Source of the DNA: Planctomycetaceae bacterium
GTDB taxonomy: Bacteria > Planctomycetota > Planctomycetia > Planctomycetales > Planctomycetaceae
NCBI GenBank assembly: GCA_003445035.1
Contig: DLVV01000425.1
Span: 4,667-25,954 of the forward strand
DNA length: 21,288 nucleotides
Reading direction: 5' to 3'
The notes beneath the pieces were generated by a model. That model had not been told where the DNA came from, searched no databases, and saw only the letters and a program-made list of their open reading frames with translations. Positions 1-7,908 of this stretch are shown here, piece after piece. Every line of letters starts with the position of its first letter. The first letter of the stretch is position 1. The position numbers were made by a program, and so were the translations under genes.

Positions 1-310
1 CCGGACCGGTTACGTAGTCCTCCAACGCCGGCCGGTTCTTCTTGATGAACTCGTCAGCGCGTTCCACGAACACCACTCGCTGCGAGGCGAACATCGAGAC
101 CGTCGCCAGTTCGTCGTGGACGTCCCGCCACTGAACCTCGTCGCCATTGCGGCGCGACAGGCCCTCGTCGGCATCGTCTCCGAAGATGGCCCCGGCGATC
201 GCCGCCGCACTCTGTCGGACCAGAAACTGCTCGCCACCGACCAGCACCACGACCGGAGGCACCCCCTGGGCGTCGACCACTCCCACGAACTCGGTAGCGT
301 GCTTTCGCAT
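1..310 (-). CDS. holA: DNA polymerase III delta subunit, N-terminal part (clamp loader)
   Basis: Clamp-loader delta subunit, which opens the beta sliding clamp during chromosome replication. The frame opens at an ATG (complement of 308-310) and runs off the left edge after 103 codons, so only the N-terminal part is present. What I see is the family pattern: an early beta strand and turn (VVVLVGGEQFLV, about residues 20-31), then FASQRVVFVERADEF (about 74-88), matching the delta motifs where a hydrophobic strand is followed by a loss-of-function-sensitive acidic turn. The start is supported by a purine-rich stretch (AGGAAGAGGGG) directly upstream, though its spacing is only about 3 nt. It is divergent from the phosphohexomutase-like gene at 387 with a 76-bp gap that holds both promoters. 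Assignment rests on pattern recognition of a partial protein; the ATPase-like remainder lies outside the window. Confidence 0.85.
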   Translation of the reverse strand, partial: MRKHATEFVGVVDAQGVPPVVVLVGGEQFLVRQSAAAIAGAIFGDDADEGLSRRNGDEVQWRDVHDELATVSMFASQRVVFVERADEFIKKNRPALEDYVTGP

Positions 311-339
311 TGACCCCTCTTCCTGACAGCCACTACAGT
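310..339 (+). promoter_or_regulatory. Putative sigma70-type promoter for the 387-2826 gene pair
   Basis: A -35 box TTGACC (310-315) and a -10 box TACAGT (334-339) are separated by 18 nt, giving a predicted start near 346 and a leader of about 41 nt. The -35 box shares base 310 with the holA start codon on the other strand. Identified by eye, not by a scored model. Confidence 0.5.
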
Positions 340-340
340 G

Positions 341-355
341 CCCGGCCGCGCCGGG
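341..355. repeat. Perfect 6-bp inverted repeat between two facing promoters
   Basis: CCCGGC (341-346), a 3-base CGC centre, then GCCGGG (350-355) make a perfect inverted repeat. It lies between the -10 box of the plus promoter (334-339) and the -10 box of the minus promoter (364-369), covering the predicted plus start and ending just short of the predicted minus start. It may be a protein-binding site or may simply reflect high GC. Confidence 0.35.
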
Positions 356-363
356 GCGGACAC

Positions 364-393
364 ATTACATCAGACGTTCGGCTCCCATGACAA
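364..393 (-). promoter_or_regulatory. Putative sigma70-type promoter for holA
   Basis: On the minus strand a -35 box TTGTCA (complement of 388-393) and a -10 box TGTAAT (complement of 364-369) are separated by 18 nt, predicting a start near 357 and a leader of about 46 nt before the holA ATG. The -35 box overlaps the ATG of the phosphohexomutase-like gene (387-389). Confidence 0.45.
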
Positions 394-1676
394 CCGAATT
401 CCCTGTCATCGTCGAACCTCCCGAGTACACCTGCCCAGGGCACTCGCACCCGATCTCGCGATCGATCCACCTTTCGCGGCTGGCTGCCTTCTACCCAGCC
501 TGCCGGGAGTGCCCGCACCGTGACGACACCGGCGGCCTGGCCGGAAGGACGATCGACCGGTTGGTCCGGACCCGTCGCCGGGTGGCCCGGGCCACCCTGT
601 TCACCGCCGAGGGCGTGCGAGGAGTCCACCGCAACGAGCTGACTCGAACAGATGCCGATCGCCTGGTGGCAGCCCTGGCCTGGCTGTGCTGGCGCGATCG
701 ACCCCGGACCCTCGTTCCCGATCTCCAAAGCGCACCCGGACCGGTCGTCGTCGTCGGCCACGACATGCGGCCGGCCGCCCGGGACCTACTCGCCGGAGTG
801 CTGTCGGCCCTGGTGCGTTCAGGATGCCGGGCCGTGGAAGTCGGTCCGGTTTCCGACGCCTGCTTCCGCTTCGCCGTCAATCACCTGGAAGCCGACGCGG
901 GCATTCGGGTCACCGGGGACGGTCACCCCTCGTGGTGGATCGGACTCGACGCCGTCGCGGCCGGTGGCCGACCGTTGTCCCGTGGAGCCGGGCTGGACGC
1001 GTGGGAAACGGCCGCCGGAAGCCGACATCCCCGGCCGACTCGCCAGGCCGGCAGCCGTCGATCATTCCAGGCCACCGAGGTCTACCAGGCCACCTTGAAG
1101 CGACACCTGCTCGCGTCGAGGCCCCTGGAAATCGGGCTGTCCGCACCCGAGGGGCCGGAACGACACTCGCTGAGCCAACTGCTCGAACCGCTCCCCTGGA
1201 CACTCCACCAGGTTGATGCGCCCGCGACGGACAACCCGCGGCGGATCTCCGGACAGGCCGGGCCCGATGCCTTCGACGTGGGGCTGGCCTGGAGCAACGA
1301 CCGGGACGGCACCCTGTTTTATGACGAGACCGGTGCCCCGATCGACCCGACCGCATTGTTCATGCTGTTGGCCAAAGGAATCCTGCCCGACCACCCGGGA
1401 AAACCCGTCGTGCTGGCACAACGTCATCCCGACGAACTCACCTCGACGATTCGCCAACTCGGAGGACGCCCACGGTCGTTCTCGGGCACATCCCGCGCCG
1501 AAACCTGGCAGGCCCTCCGAGACCACGAAGCCGTGATCGGGATCGACGACGAGGGCAATGCCTGGTGCGGAGAATCCGCACCCACCCAGGATCGTCTGCT
1601 GATCATCGCCCACCTGCTGCGGATTCTGGATCGGCACGACCGCCCCCTGTCCCAATTGCTCGCCCGTAACGACTGA
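387..1676 (+). CDS. Degenerate phosphohexomutase-like protein with N-terminal Cys/His cluster
   Basis: A 429-residue protein resembling the alpha-D-phosphohexomutase family (phosphomannomutase/phosphoglucomutase). Visible family landmarks are the early GVRG turn (76-79), the VVVGHDMRP segment (121-129), and the D-E-x-G-x-x-x-x-P pattern after the metal loop (313-321). The catalytic motifs are degraded: the TASHNP phosphoserine loop reads TGDGHP (176-181), so the catalytic Ser position carries Asp178; the metal motif DxDxDR reads SNDRDG (303-308), keeping two of three acidic residues; the sugar-binding GEESGH loop appears as DDEGN. Residues 16-44 add a Cys/His cluster (C16, H19, H21, C39, C42, H44) ahead of the usual fold, possibly a metal site. 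The protein is probably not an active mutase; a regulatory or binding role is inference. It is followed after 16 bp by an aminotransferase, probably one operon. Confidence 0.7.
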   Translation: MTTEFPVIVEPPEYTCPGHSHPISRSIHLSRLAAFYPACRECPHRDDTGGLAGRTIDRLVRTRRRVARATLFTAEGVRGVHRNELTRTDADRLVAALAWLCWRDRPRTLVPDLQSAPGPVVVVGHDMRPAARDLLAGVLSALVRSGCRAVEVGPVSDACFRFAVNHLEADAGIRVTGDGHPSWWIGLDAVAAGGRPLSRGAGLDAWETAAGSRHPRPTRQAGSRRSFQATEVYQATLKRHLLASRPLEIGLSAPEGPERHSLSQLLEPLPWTLHQVDAPATDNPRRISGQAGPDAFDVGLAWSNDRDGTLFYDETGAPIDPTALFMLLAKGILPDHPGKPVVLAQRHPDELTSTIRQLGGRPRSFSGTSRAETWQALRDHEAVIGIDDEGNAWCGESAPTQDRLLIIAHLLRILDRHDRPLSQLLARND

Positions 1677-1692
1677 CACGCGATTCGATGCC

Positions 1693-2826
1693 ATGACCCA
1701 ACCAGACCAGCTCGGCCCCGGCGGTTGGATCGCCGACCGGATGCACCACATCGATGCGTCAGGCATTCGCCGCATCTTCGACCTCGCTGCGGGGCTGGAC
1801 CAAACGGTCGACCTCAGTATCGGACAACCTCACTTTTCAACGCCCAAACCGATCCGCCTCGCCCTGGCCGACGCAGTCGAAAACGGACACAACGGCTACA
1901 GCCCCTCACCGGGCATCCCCCCCCTCCGCGGGGCCCTGCAACAGAGAATCGACTCGTGCCACCACCACGACAACCGTCGCGTGATGGTCACCAGTGGCAC
2001 CAGCGGAGGACTGGTGCTGGCACTGTGCTGCCTGGTCGAACCGGGTGACGAAGTCATCCTCTTCGACCCCGGCTTCATGATGTACCAGCACCTGGTCACC
2101 CTGGCCGGTGGCACCGCCGTCACCGTCGATACCTACCCCAGCTTCAGCGTTGATGTCGACCGTGTCGCTGCCGCGATCACTGGCCGCACCAAGGTCATCG
2201 TCTACAACTCACCGGGCAACCCCACGGGGGCCATGGACGACCCCGGCACGATAGACGCGCTGGCCCGACTGGCCGAAAAACACAACATCGCGTTGATCAG
2301 CGACGAGATCTACAGCCAGTTCTGTTACGACCAGCCATTTCATTCGCCGGCATCGACGAACCCGGCAACGCTGGTGATCGACGGGTTCAGCAAGTCCCAC
2401 TCGATGACCGGCTGGCGACTCGGTTTCGCCCACGGACCCGAGGAGATCATCGAGCAGATGATCAAGTTGCAGCAGTTCACCTTCGTCTGCGCCCCTCACC
2501 CCGTGCAGTGGGCCGGACTGGCCGCATTGGATGTCGACATCAGCGAACACGTCGACGACTACCGCAGGAAACGGGATCGCCTGGTCGAACGACTCTCGGG
2601 ACACTTCGAGATCGGCGGAGGGGCCGGTGCCTTTTACCTGTTCCTGGCGCCACCGGGTGGGAACGGAACGGACTTCGTGCACCGGGCGATCGATCGCGGA
2701 CTGCTGATTGTCCCGGGTTCGGTCTTCAGCGGCAGCGACTCTCACATCCGCGTGTCGTTCGCCGTCGATGACCCGACACTGGAGGCGGGAGCGGACCTGT
2801 TGATCGAGTTGGCTCAGCAGAGCTAA
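1693..2826 (+). CDS. Class I/II PLP-dependent aminotransferase
   Basis: A 377-residue fold-type I aminotransferase of the aspartate-aminotransferase-like group, transferring an amino group between an amino acid and a 2-oxo acid with pyridoxal phosphate. Key residues are visible: the N-terminal IGQPHF segment, NSPGNPTG with Asn176, SDEIYS with Asp204 and Tyr207, the PLP-Schiff-base lysine in GFSKSHSMTGWRLGF (Lys234), and the substrate-carboxylate arginine in HIRVSF (Arg353). Length is normal for a compact member. The start is the first in-frame ATG after the upstream stop; no clear Shine-Dalgarno precedes it, and the next in-frame ATG (1741) would cut into the N-terminal arm. It lies 16 bp behind the phosphohexomutase-like gene, so co-transcription is likely. 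Its stop overlaps the stop of the convergent kinase gene by 4 bases. The amino-acid substrate cannot be told from the sequence. Confidence 0.92.
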   Translation: MTQPDQLGPGGWIADRMHHIDASGIRRIFDLAAGLDQTVDLSIGQPHFSTPKPIRLALADAVENGHNGYSPSPGIPPLRGALQQRIDSCHHHDNRRVMVTSGTSGGLVLALCCLVEPGDEVILFDPGFMMYQHLVTLAGGTAVTVDTYPSFSVDVDRVAAAITGRTKVIVYNSPGNPTGAMDDPGTIDALARLAEKHNIALISDEIYSQFCYDQPFHSPASTNPATLVIDGFSKSHSMTGWRLGFAHGPEEIIEQMIKLQQFTFVCAPHPVQWAGLAALDVDISEHVDDYRRKRDRLVERLSGHFEIGGGAGAFYLFLAPPGGNGTDFVHRAIDRGLLIVPGSVFSGSDSHIRVSFAVDDPTLEAGADLLIELAQQS

Positions 2827-5800
2827 CGCTCCTGCTCCACCCGCACTCGCACGCGGAGCAGCCTCAAGCGGGCGACCGGCTGGCCGGCCGGCAACAACCG
2901 GGCGTCCAGGCCGAGAAACCCCTCGAGCACCCCGGGAACGTCCGAATCAACCAGCGCCTGTCCGTTGAGCCTTACGATGACATGGCTGTTTCGGACGAAC
3001 AGTTCGAGCCGATCCCACCCAAGTGGACTTCGTGGAGGCGTGCGTTTCGGACCGGAGACGGCCATTCGCGAACCACGGTGATAGAGTTGGCAGAAGCGGC
3101 TGGGAGCGAATTCCAGTTGAAGCCCGTCGAACCGCCCACTGGCCGGACCACCGATCAACAGGGAGCCCGTGGTGGTGTCGGCCGAGAGTCGCGCTCGCAG
3201 GCGAAAGTTCTTCAACGGTGCCGACTTGTCCCAGAATCCGCTCGCCCCGGCGCGGGCGGGGGTCTCGAGCCGGATGTCCCCACCGGAAATGACCCACAGA
3301 GAACGACCGAGATCCTCCAGGTCGTCACCACTGTGCTGCACAAAACTCAGTTTCGCCCTGTCGCGGAACAACGGCGTGAACCGGGTCCGCTTGAGCAACT
3401 TGTCCAAACCACCCAGGGCGATCTTGCCCTTGGGAGTCAGCTTCAGCGGCTTTTCCGCCTCGCCGGTGTTCTCCGAGGAGATCTGTTCGAGCAATCCCGA
3501 GGCGTTTTTGAGCCGGGCCATTTCGCCGGGGTCTCCCCGAATGGATCCGACGGCGTGTCCCAACAACTGCCGGGCCTCGGCCAGTCTCCCGGCATTGATG
3601 GCCGGAACGAACGCTCGCAACGCCTCCTCGCTGATCTCGTGCCGCACGGCGGAATCCAATTCCTTGAGGTTGAGCACCTTGAAGGACATCAACGTGTTAC
3701 CGACCAGATCGATCTGGAACCGCTGTCTCCACGCCCGGACGACCTCCAGGGCCACCGCTGTCTGACGGGCCCGCAACGCGGTCTGGTGAGCCAACTCGAA
3801 AAGGGCGTGGGCCCGAGCCGAATCGGCCGTCTCGCGAGCCTGCTCGATGATGTCCATGGCCAGCCGAGAACGCGCCACCGGCGTGCGCGCCTGCGACAAC
3901 AACGGGCGGAAGACATCACGAACGTCGGCAGACGCCGCGGTACGATCGGCATCCGGCGGAACAGCTTCTCCCCGGGATGTCACCCGTGGTGGCCGCACGT
4001 CAAGCAGCAACAGCCCCTCGTTGAACAACTCGTCGTTCTCGGCCGAGGCGGCCCGGATCCGGAACCGCCACGCCCGGGCATGTGGTTTCTGCGGAGCCCA
4101 CGAGAATATCCCGGTTGTGGGATTGATCGAGGCCCCGGCGGGAACCTGGCCCTGGAGACTGAAGCGAACCTCGCCGGGAGGATCGTCGAGATCGTCGGCA
4201 CGGACTCGCAGTCGCAAACGCTGGCCGACCCGCATCGACAGCGACGGGATCGACCGCAACCGGGGCGGCTGATCCACTTCGGCCACGCTCACCACGAGCG
4301 TCGACTCAACCCGCTGACGCTCCGGGTCAATCACTTCAGAGTCGTAGGCCGTCGCCCGCACGGTGACCCGAAATTCCCCCGGCCCCTGGGCCTCCGTCGG
4401 AGTCCAGGTCAAACGGCCGGTGCGTCGGTCAACGGCCATTCCCCTGGGGGCATCATTGCCCAGCGTGTACTCGATGAGATTGGCCGGACGGTCGGGGTCG
4501 GTCGCCGCCAACCGGATCTCCAGTTCCTGCAACTCGTCGATCTCGTGCCGTCCCGGAGATTCCAGGTGCGGCGGACGGTCGATCTCGCGGACTCGCAGGA
4601 CCGCCTCGGCCACCGCTTGCCAGTTGGCCGCGGCTCCTGGACGGCTCTCGACAACAACCGTGTGTCGCCCCGGCCCCTGGCTCTCGTCCGGAGTCCACTT
4701 CAACCGACCACGACGATCGACCGACACACCGTCGGGACCGCCGGGACGAACACGGAACTCCCGGTTCGGGTTCTGCCGTTGCCCGGCCAACGGGTGCGAG
4801 GGGCCCAGCAGGTCCTGTTCGAAGGGCTGCTGCTCGTCAATCGACTGCTCCGGGTACTTGACGACACTGGGCGGGTCAACGGGCTGGCCAACGGTCGCGA
4901 CCGGTGGGTCGGCCTGGGGACGACCGGGTGTGGAAAACATCCGCCAGGCCGTCACCAGCACCACCACCGCGATCGCCACGCCGGCGACGGGTGCGTACCG
5001 GCGGACGGGGGAGGCCCCGGTTGCCGGCATGTCGGCTGTCTCAACCGAACCCGACGGTCTCACCGACTCGAGAAACTGGCCGAGGCTGGCTCCGGCAACC
5101 TGGGTGGATTGCTCGGCGGCGTCGGTCAATGTCAGTGACGTGGCCGGTTCAACCGACGGAGTCTTCTCGACCTCGAATCTTGACGGAGGTTCGGCGAACC
5201 GAGCCAGGGCCTCCACGACCTCTTGCGGATCCTGGAACCGTTCGGCGACATCTCGTCGCAGCATGCGGGTGACAACGGAATCGAGATCCTCGGGAATGCC
5301 GGGGTCGAGTGACCTCGCGGCGGGGGCCTCGAGCGTGGTGCGAACCATCAACGTCTGGAACGGGTTCTCACCCTGGAACGGAGGGGACCCGACCAGGAAA
5401 CGGAACAGCGTGCACCCCAGGCTGTAGATGTCGCCACGGATGTCGACCGCCTTTGTGTCCCAGGCCTGTTCGGGCGACATGTAGTCGGGCGTCCCCATCA
5501 TCTGCCCGGTCTTGGTCAGACTGCCCTCGTCCTTTTCGGATCCGGCAAAGCGGGCCAGGCCCAAGTCGAGAATCTTCACCTGTGGCCGGTCGTCGGTGGT
5601 CCAGGTCAACATCAGGTTCGACGGTTTCAGGTCGCGGTGAACCAACCCCAGCTGATGAGCCGCCGCAAGCCCCAGGGCCGCCTGCCGGATGAACTCGCAC
5701 GCCTCCCCGACTCCCAGGCGACCACGACGGTCGGCCACCGAACCGAGGTCGGCTCCGTCGACATACTCCATCACCAGGAAGTGGCTGTCCCCGTCGCTCT

Positions 5801-6218
5801 CGGCATCAATGGCCCGCACGACGTTGGGGTGATCGATCGCCGCAACAGCCTGGATCTCCTGCTGGAACCGGGCCACGTGCTTGGAGCTCTTGACCAGTTG
5901 CCTGGCCATCACCTTCACGGCGACCACGCGACCGAGCATCACGTGTTCGGCCTTGAAGACCGTTCCCATGCCACCTCGTCCAAGCAGGTCCAGCAGGCGG
6001 TAGTTGCCCAGTTGGAAATCATCGCGTCCGGAGAGCAGTCTCTGAACCTGCCAGCCGGTCAGTTGGCCCCGCCTGACCAACTTTCGACCGAGCGGTTCGG
6101 CCTGCACGACATCGCGAACCGGATCGATTTCGGCGTGCAGCGCTTCGAGGTCATCTCGCGTCAGCAAGTTGCTGCGTTCGAGACGATCGAGAAACTGGCC
6201 GAGGTCAATCGCGGGCAT
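2823..6218 (-). CDS. Membrane Ser/Thr protein kinase with Ig-like and DUF1080-like extracytoplasmic domains
   Basis: An 1131-residue Hanks-type kinase. Residues 1-65 match a segment often placed before planctomycete kinases (LGQFLDRLERSNLLT, then LVRRGQLTGWQVQRLL). The kinase domain spans about 72-342: glycine loop LGRGGMGTV (79-87), ATP lysine Lys102, HRDLKPSN (194-201), DLG instead of DFG (218-220), and GTPDYMSPEQ. A transmembrane helix lies at about 409-428. Outside it are three repeats of the He_PIG/cadherin-like type, marked by GRLKWTP (504-510), GRLTWTP (601-607) and GIFSWAP (703-709), then a helical stretch (760-915), and a C-terminal beta-rich domain (about 945-1127) resembling DUF1080/concanavalin-like folds. 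A shortened copy of the N-terminal motif (SLGQFLESV) recurs at 378-386. Probably a surface or cell-wall sensor that signals inward. Downstream in the same direction as the AAA+ gene; the start ATG lies 7 nt after the stop of a candidate small ORF. Confidence 0.9.
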   Translation of the reverse strand: MPAIDLGQFLDRLERSNLLTRDDLEALHAEIDPVRDVVQAEPLGRKLVRRGQLTGWQVQRLLSGRDDFQLGNYRLLDLLGRGGMGTVFKAEHVMLGRVVAVKVMARQLVKSSKHVARFQQEIQAVAAIDHPNVVRAIDAESDGDSHFLVMEYVDGADLGSVADRRGRLGVGEACEFIRQAALGLAAAHQLGLVHRDLKPSNLMLTWTTDDRPQVKILDLGLARFAGSEKDEGSLTKTGQMMGTPDYMSPEQAWDTKAVDIRGDIYSLGCTLFRFLVGSPPFQGENPFQTLMVRTTLEAPAARSLDPGIPEDLDSVVTRMLRRDVAERFQDPQEVVEALARFAEPPSRFEVEKTPSVEPATSLTLTDAAEQSTQVAGASLGQFLESVRPSGSVETADMPATGASPVRRYAPVAGVAIAVVVLVTAWRMFSTPGRPQADPPVATVGQPVDPPSVVKYPEQSIDEQQPFEQDLLGPSHPLAGQRQNPNREFRVRPGGPDGVSVDRRGRLKWTPDESQGPGRHTVVVESRPGAAANWQAVAEAVLRVREIDRPPHLESPGRHEIDELQELEIRLAATDPDRPANLIEYTLGNDAPRGMAVDRRTGRLTWTPTEAQGPGEFRVTVRATAYDSEVIDPERQRVESTLVVSVAEVDQPPRLRSIPSLSMRVGQRLRLRVRADDLDDPPGEVRFSLQGQVPAGASINPTTGIFSWAPQKPHARAWRFRIRAASAENDELFNEGLLLLDVRPPRVTSRGEAVPPDADRTAASADVRDVFRPLLSQARTPVARSRLAMDIIEQARETADSARAHALFELAHQTALRARQTAVALEVVRAWRQRFQIDLVGNTLMSFKVLNLKELDSAVRHEISEEALRAFVPAINAGRLAEARQLLGHAVGSIRGDPGEMARLKNASGLLEQISSENTGEAEKPLKLTPKGKIALGGLDKLLKRTRFTPLFRDRAKLSFVQHSGDDLEDLGRSLWVISGGDIRLETPARAGASGFWDKSAPLKNFRLRARLSADTTTGSLLIGGPASGRFDGLQLEFAPSRFCQLYHRGSRMAVSGPKRTPPRSPLGWDRLELFVRNSHVIVRLNGQALVDSDVPGVLEGFLGLDARLLPAGQPVARLRLLRVRVRVEQER

Positions 6219-6225
6219 GGCCGGG

Positions 6226-6393
6226 TCACCGCTTCAGGGGAGTCATCGGCACGCGGACCGGTCGCCCGGCATCCACGTCCTCCTCCGCCGGCCCGCCCGC
6301 CAGCATCGGTCGGCTTTCAGAGTAATGCGCTTCAAGCAGAAGCCGCAAGACGGAAAACCGGGCCGTCCGCCTTCGGTTCGACGTGTCCAGCAA
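6226..6393 (-). CDS. Possible small protein (55 aa, TTG start)
   Basis: The 203-bp gap between the AAA+ gene and the large kinase contains an open frame ending in TGA (complement of 6226-6228), 7 nt before the kinase ATG. The only usual start codon in it is TTG (complement of 6391-6393); the frame is closed upstream by a TGA inside the AAA+ gene near 6460. The product reads LLDTSNRRRTARFSVLRLLL at its start and ends VRVPMTPLKR, basic with a plausible central helix. Of its 55 codons 43 end in G or C, as expected for coding DNA in such a genome. There is no good Shine-Dalgarno. I do not recognise a family. If real it would sit in a three-gene operon between the ATPase and the kinase; it may equally be chance in GC-rich DNA. 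Confidence 0.35.
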   Translation of the reverse strand: MLDTSNRRRTARFSVLRLLLEAHYSESRPMLAGGPAEEDVDAGRPVRVPMTPLKR

Positions 6394-6421
6394 ACGCCGA
6401 AGAATCCGGCAACACTCCAGG

Positions 6422-7861
6422 CTACAGGCCGTACTTCGCCTGCCCCGAACGGGTCGACTTGTTCAGGCGATTGTGACAGTGCAGCCCCTCGAGCACGAAC
6501 TCGGCAACACTGGCCCGAGCGGATTGGCGCGTCGAATCGTCGCCAATCGACTCATCGAGTTCGGGATCCAGGTGAACCAGGAGCTCGTCGAGTTGACCCA
6601 CAAAATCCGGGATCGCCTTGAGCCGCTCCAGAAATTCGCCGGCCGGCACATCATCGCCGACGGCGACCGGTTCGCCGGTCTCAAAATGTTCGACGACATC
6701 GCGGAACTGGCGAGTCTTCAACCCGGCGTCGAAAACATTTCGCACCGCCTCCTCAGCCAACCGGGCCACCAACCCGTCTTCCTCACCCGGCTCCTCCGTC
6801 ATGTTCAACTCCATCTTCCCCCGAGAACTCGCCCTCAGGGCGACCAGGTCACTGACCCTCACCACGGCCGCGGCCTGGCCAAGCACCGCCGCCCTCCGTT
6901 CGGCGTTCGAGATGGCGTTCTCCATGTTGGCAATCGACATCCGCACGCTGACACCCGACTGCTGGTTGACGTGTGGACTGCTGCGAGCCAGCCGCGCAAT
7001 CTCCTCGACCACCTCCTTGATCCAACCCGGCACGATCACGCTGACCGCCCCCTCACGCTCCACCCACGCATTCTCCTCGGTGATCCTGACTCCGATCTCA
7101 CGAGTCAACGGATAGTGGGTGCGGATCACACTGCCAATCCGGTCCTTCAGGGGAGTCACCAACCGGCCCCGGTTGGTGTAGTCCTCGGGATTGGCACTGA
7201 AGACCATGCACAGGTCCAATTCCAGCCGGAGGGGAAACCCGCGGATCTGCACGTCACGTTCCTCGAGGACGTTGAACAGACCCACCTGGATCTTGGGGCT
7301 CAGGTCCGGGAGCTCGTTCATACAGAAGATGCCGCGGTGGCTCCTGGGCACCAGGCCGAAGTGCAGAACGTCTTCGCTGGAGAGATGCTGGCCCTCGGCG
7401 TGCTTGATCAGGTCGATCTCGCCAATCAAATCCGCAATCGTCACATCCGGGGTGGCCAGTTTCTCGTTGTACCGGTCCTCCCGACCGATCCATTCCACCG
7501 GACACCCGTCACCCTCGGCCGTCACCCGCTCGCGGGCGAACTTCGAGAGAGGCTGCAGTGGATCATCATGCATCTCCGATCCCGCCACCACCGGAATCGT
7601 CTCATCGAGTAGTTCAACCAACAGTCTCAGCATCCGCGTTTTGCCCTGCCCCCTCAATCCGAGAAAGAGCATGTCGTGGCGGGAGAGCACGGCGTTCTGG
7701 ACCTGCGGGATCACCGTCTGGTCGTAACCCAGGATTCCGGGAAACAACGGGCGGCCGTCAGCCAACCGTGCCAGCAAGTTGGCTCGCATCTCGTCTTTGA
7801 CACTTCGGGACTGGTAACCGCTGGCTCGGAGTTCACCAAGATTGCGAGGGTAATCGGTCAT
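6422..7861 (-). CDS. AAA+ ATPase of the MoxR/magnesium-chelatase ChlI type
   Basis: A 479-residue AAA+ protein related to the ChlI subunit of magnesium chelatase and MoxR chaperone ATPases, which remodel protein partners using ATP. Seen: Walker A GLRGQGKT (68-75), a Walker B-like segment GIFCMNELPDL (177-187) in which Asn182 takes the place of the usual Asp before Glu183, VGLFNVLEERDVQIRG (193-208) of the helix-2 insert, sensor-1 FSANPEDY (221-228), and an arginine-rich LKDRIGS turn (238-244). The C-terminal 200 residues are helical and acidic. The start at 7861 (MTDYPRN) is chosen over upstream starts reaching 8119, because those overlap the divergent kinase gene and translate to a composition unlike protein. 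Relatives usually pair with a von Willebrand A protein; none is present here. It heads a minus-strand group with the large kinase. Confidence 0.88.
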   Translation of the reverse strand: MTDYPRNLGELRASGYQSRSVKDEMRANLLARLADGRPLFPGILGYDQTVIPQVQNAVLSRHDMLFLGLRGQGKTRMLRLLVELLDETIPVVAGSEMHDDPLQPLSKFARERVTAEGDGCPVEWIGREDRYNEKLATPDVTIADLIGEIDLIKHAEGQHLSSEDVLHFGLVPRSHRGIFCMNELPDLSPKIQVGLFNVLEERDVQIRGFPLRLELDLCMVFSANPEDYTNRGRLVTPLKDRIGSVIRTHYPLTREIGVRITEENAWVEREGAVSVIVPGWIKEVVEEIARLARSSPHVNQQSGVSVRMSIANMENAISNAERRAAVLGQAAAVVRVSDLVALRASSRGKMELNMTEEPGEEDGLVARLAEEAVRNVFDAGLKTRQFRDVVEHFETGEPVAVGDDVPAGEFLERLKAIPDFVGQLDELLVHLDPELDESIGDDSTRQSARASVAEFVLEGLHCHNRLNKSTRSGQAKYGL

Positions 7862-7908
7862 TGCGGGGCCAGGCAGACGGGGGTCGGAGCAAAGAAATCC
7901 ACTGACCC

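Noticed and set aside
2982..5138. Long plus-strand open frame (718 codons) opposite the large kinase gene
   Set aside because: It is antisense to a clear kinase with recognisable domains; the translation is rich in Arg, Pro and Gly with no motif. Long antisense frames are common in GC-rich coding DNA.
6383..7612. Plus-strand open frame (409 codons) opposite the AAA+ gene
   Set aside because: Shadow of the AAA+ coding region; its His/Arg-rich translation shows no domain.
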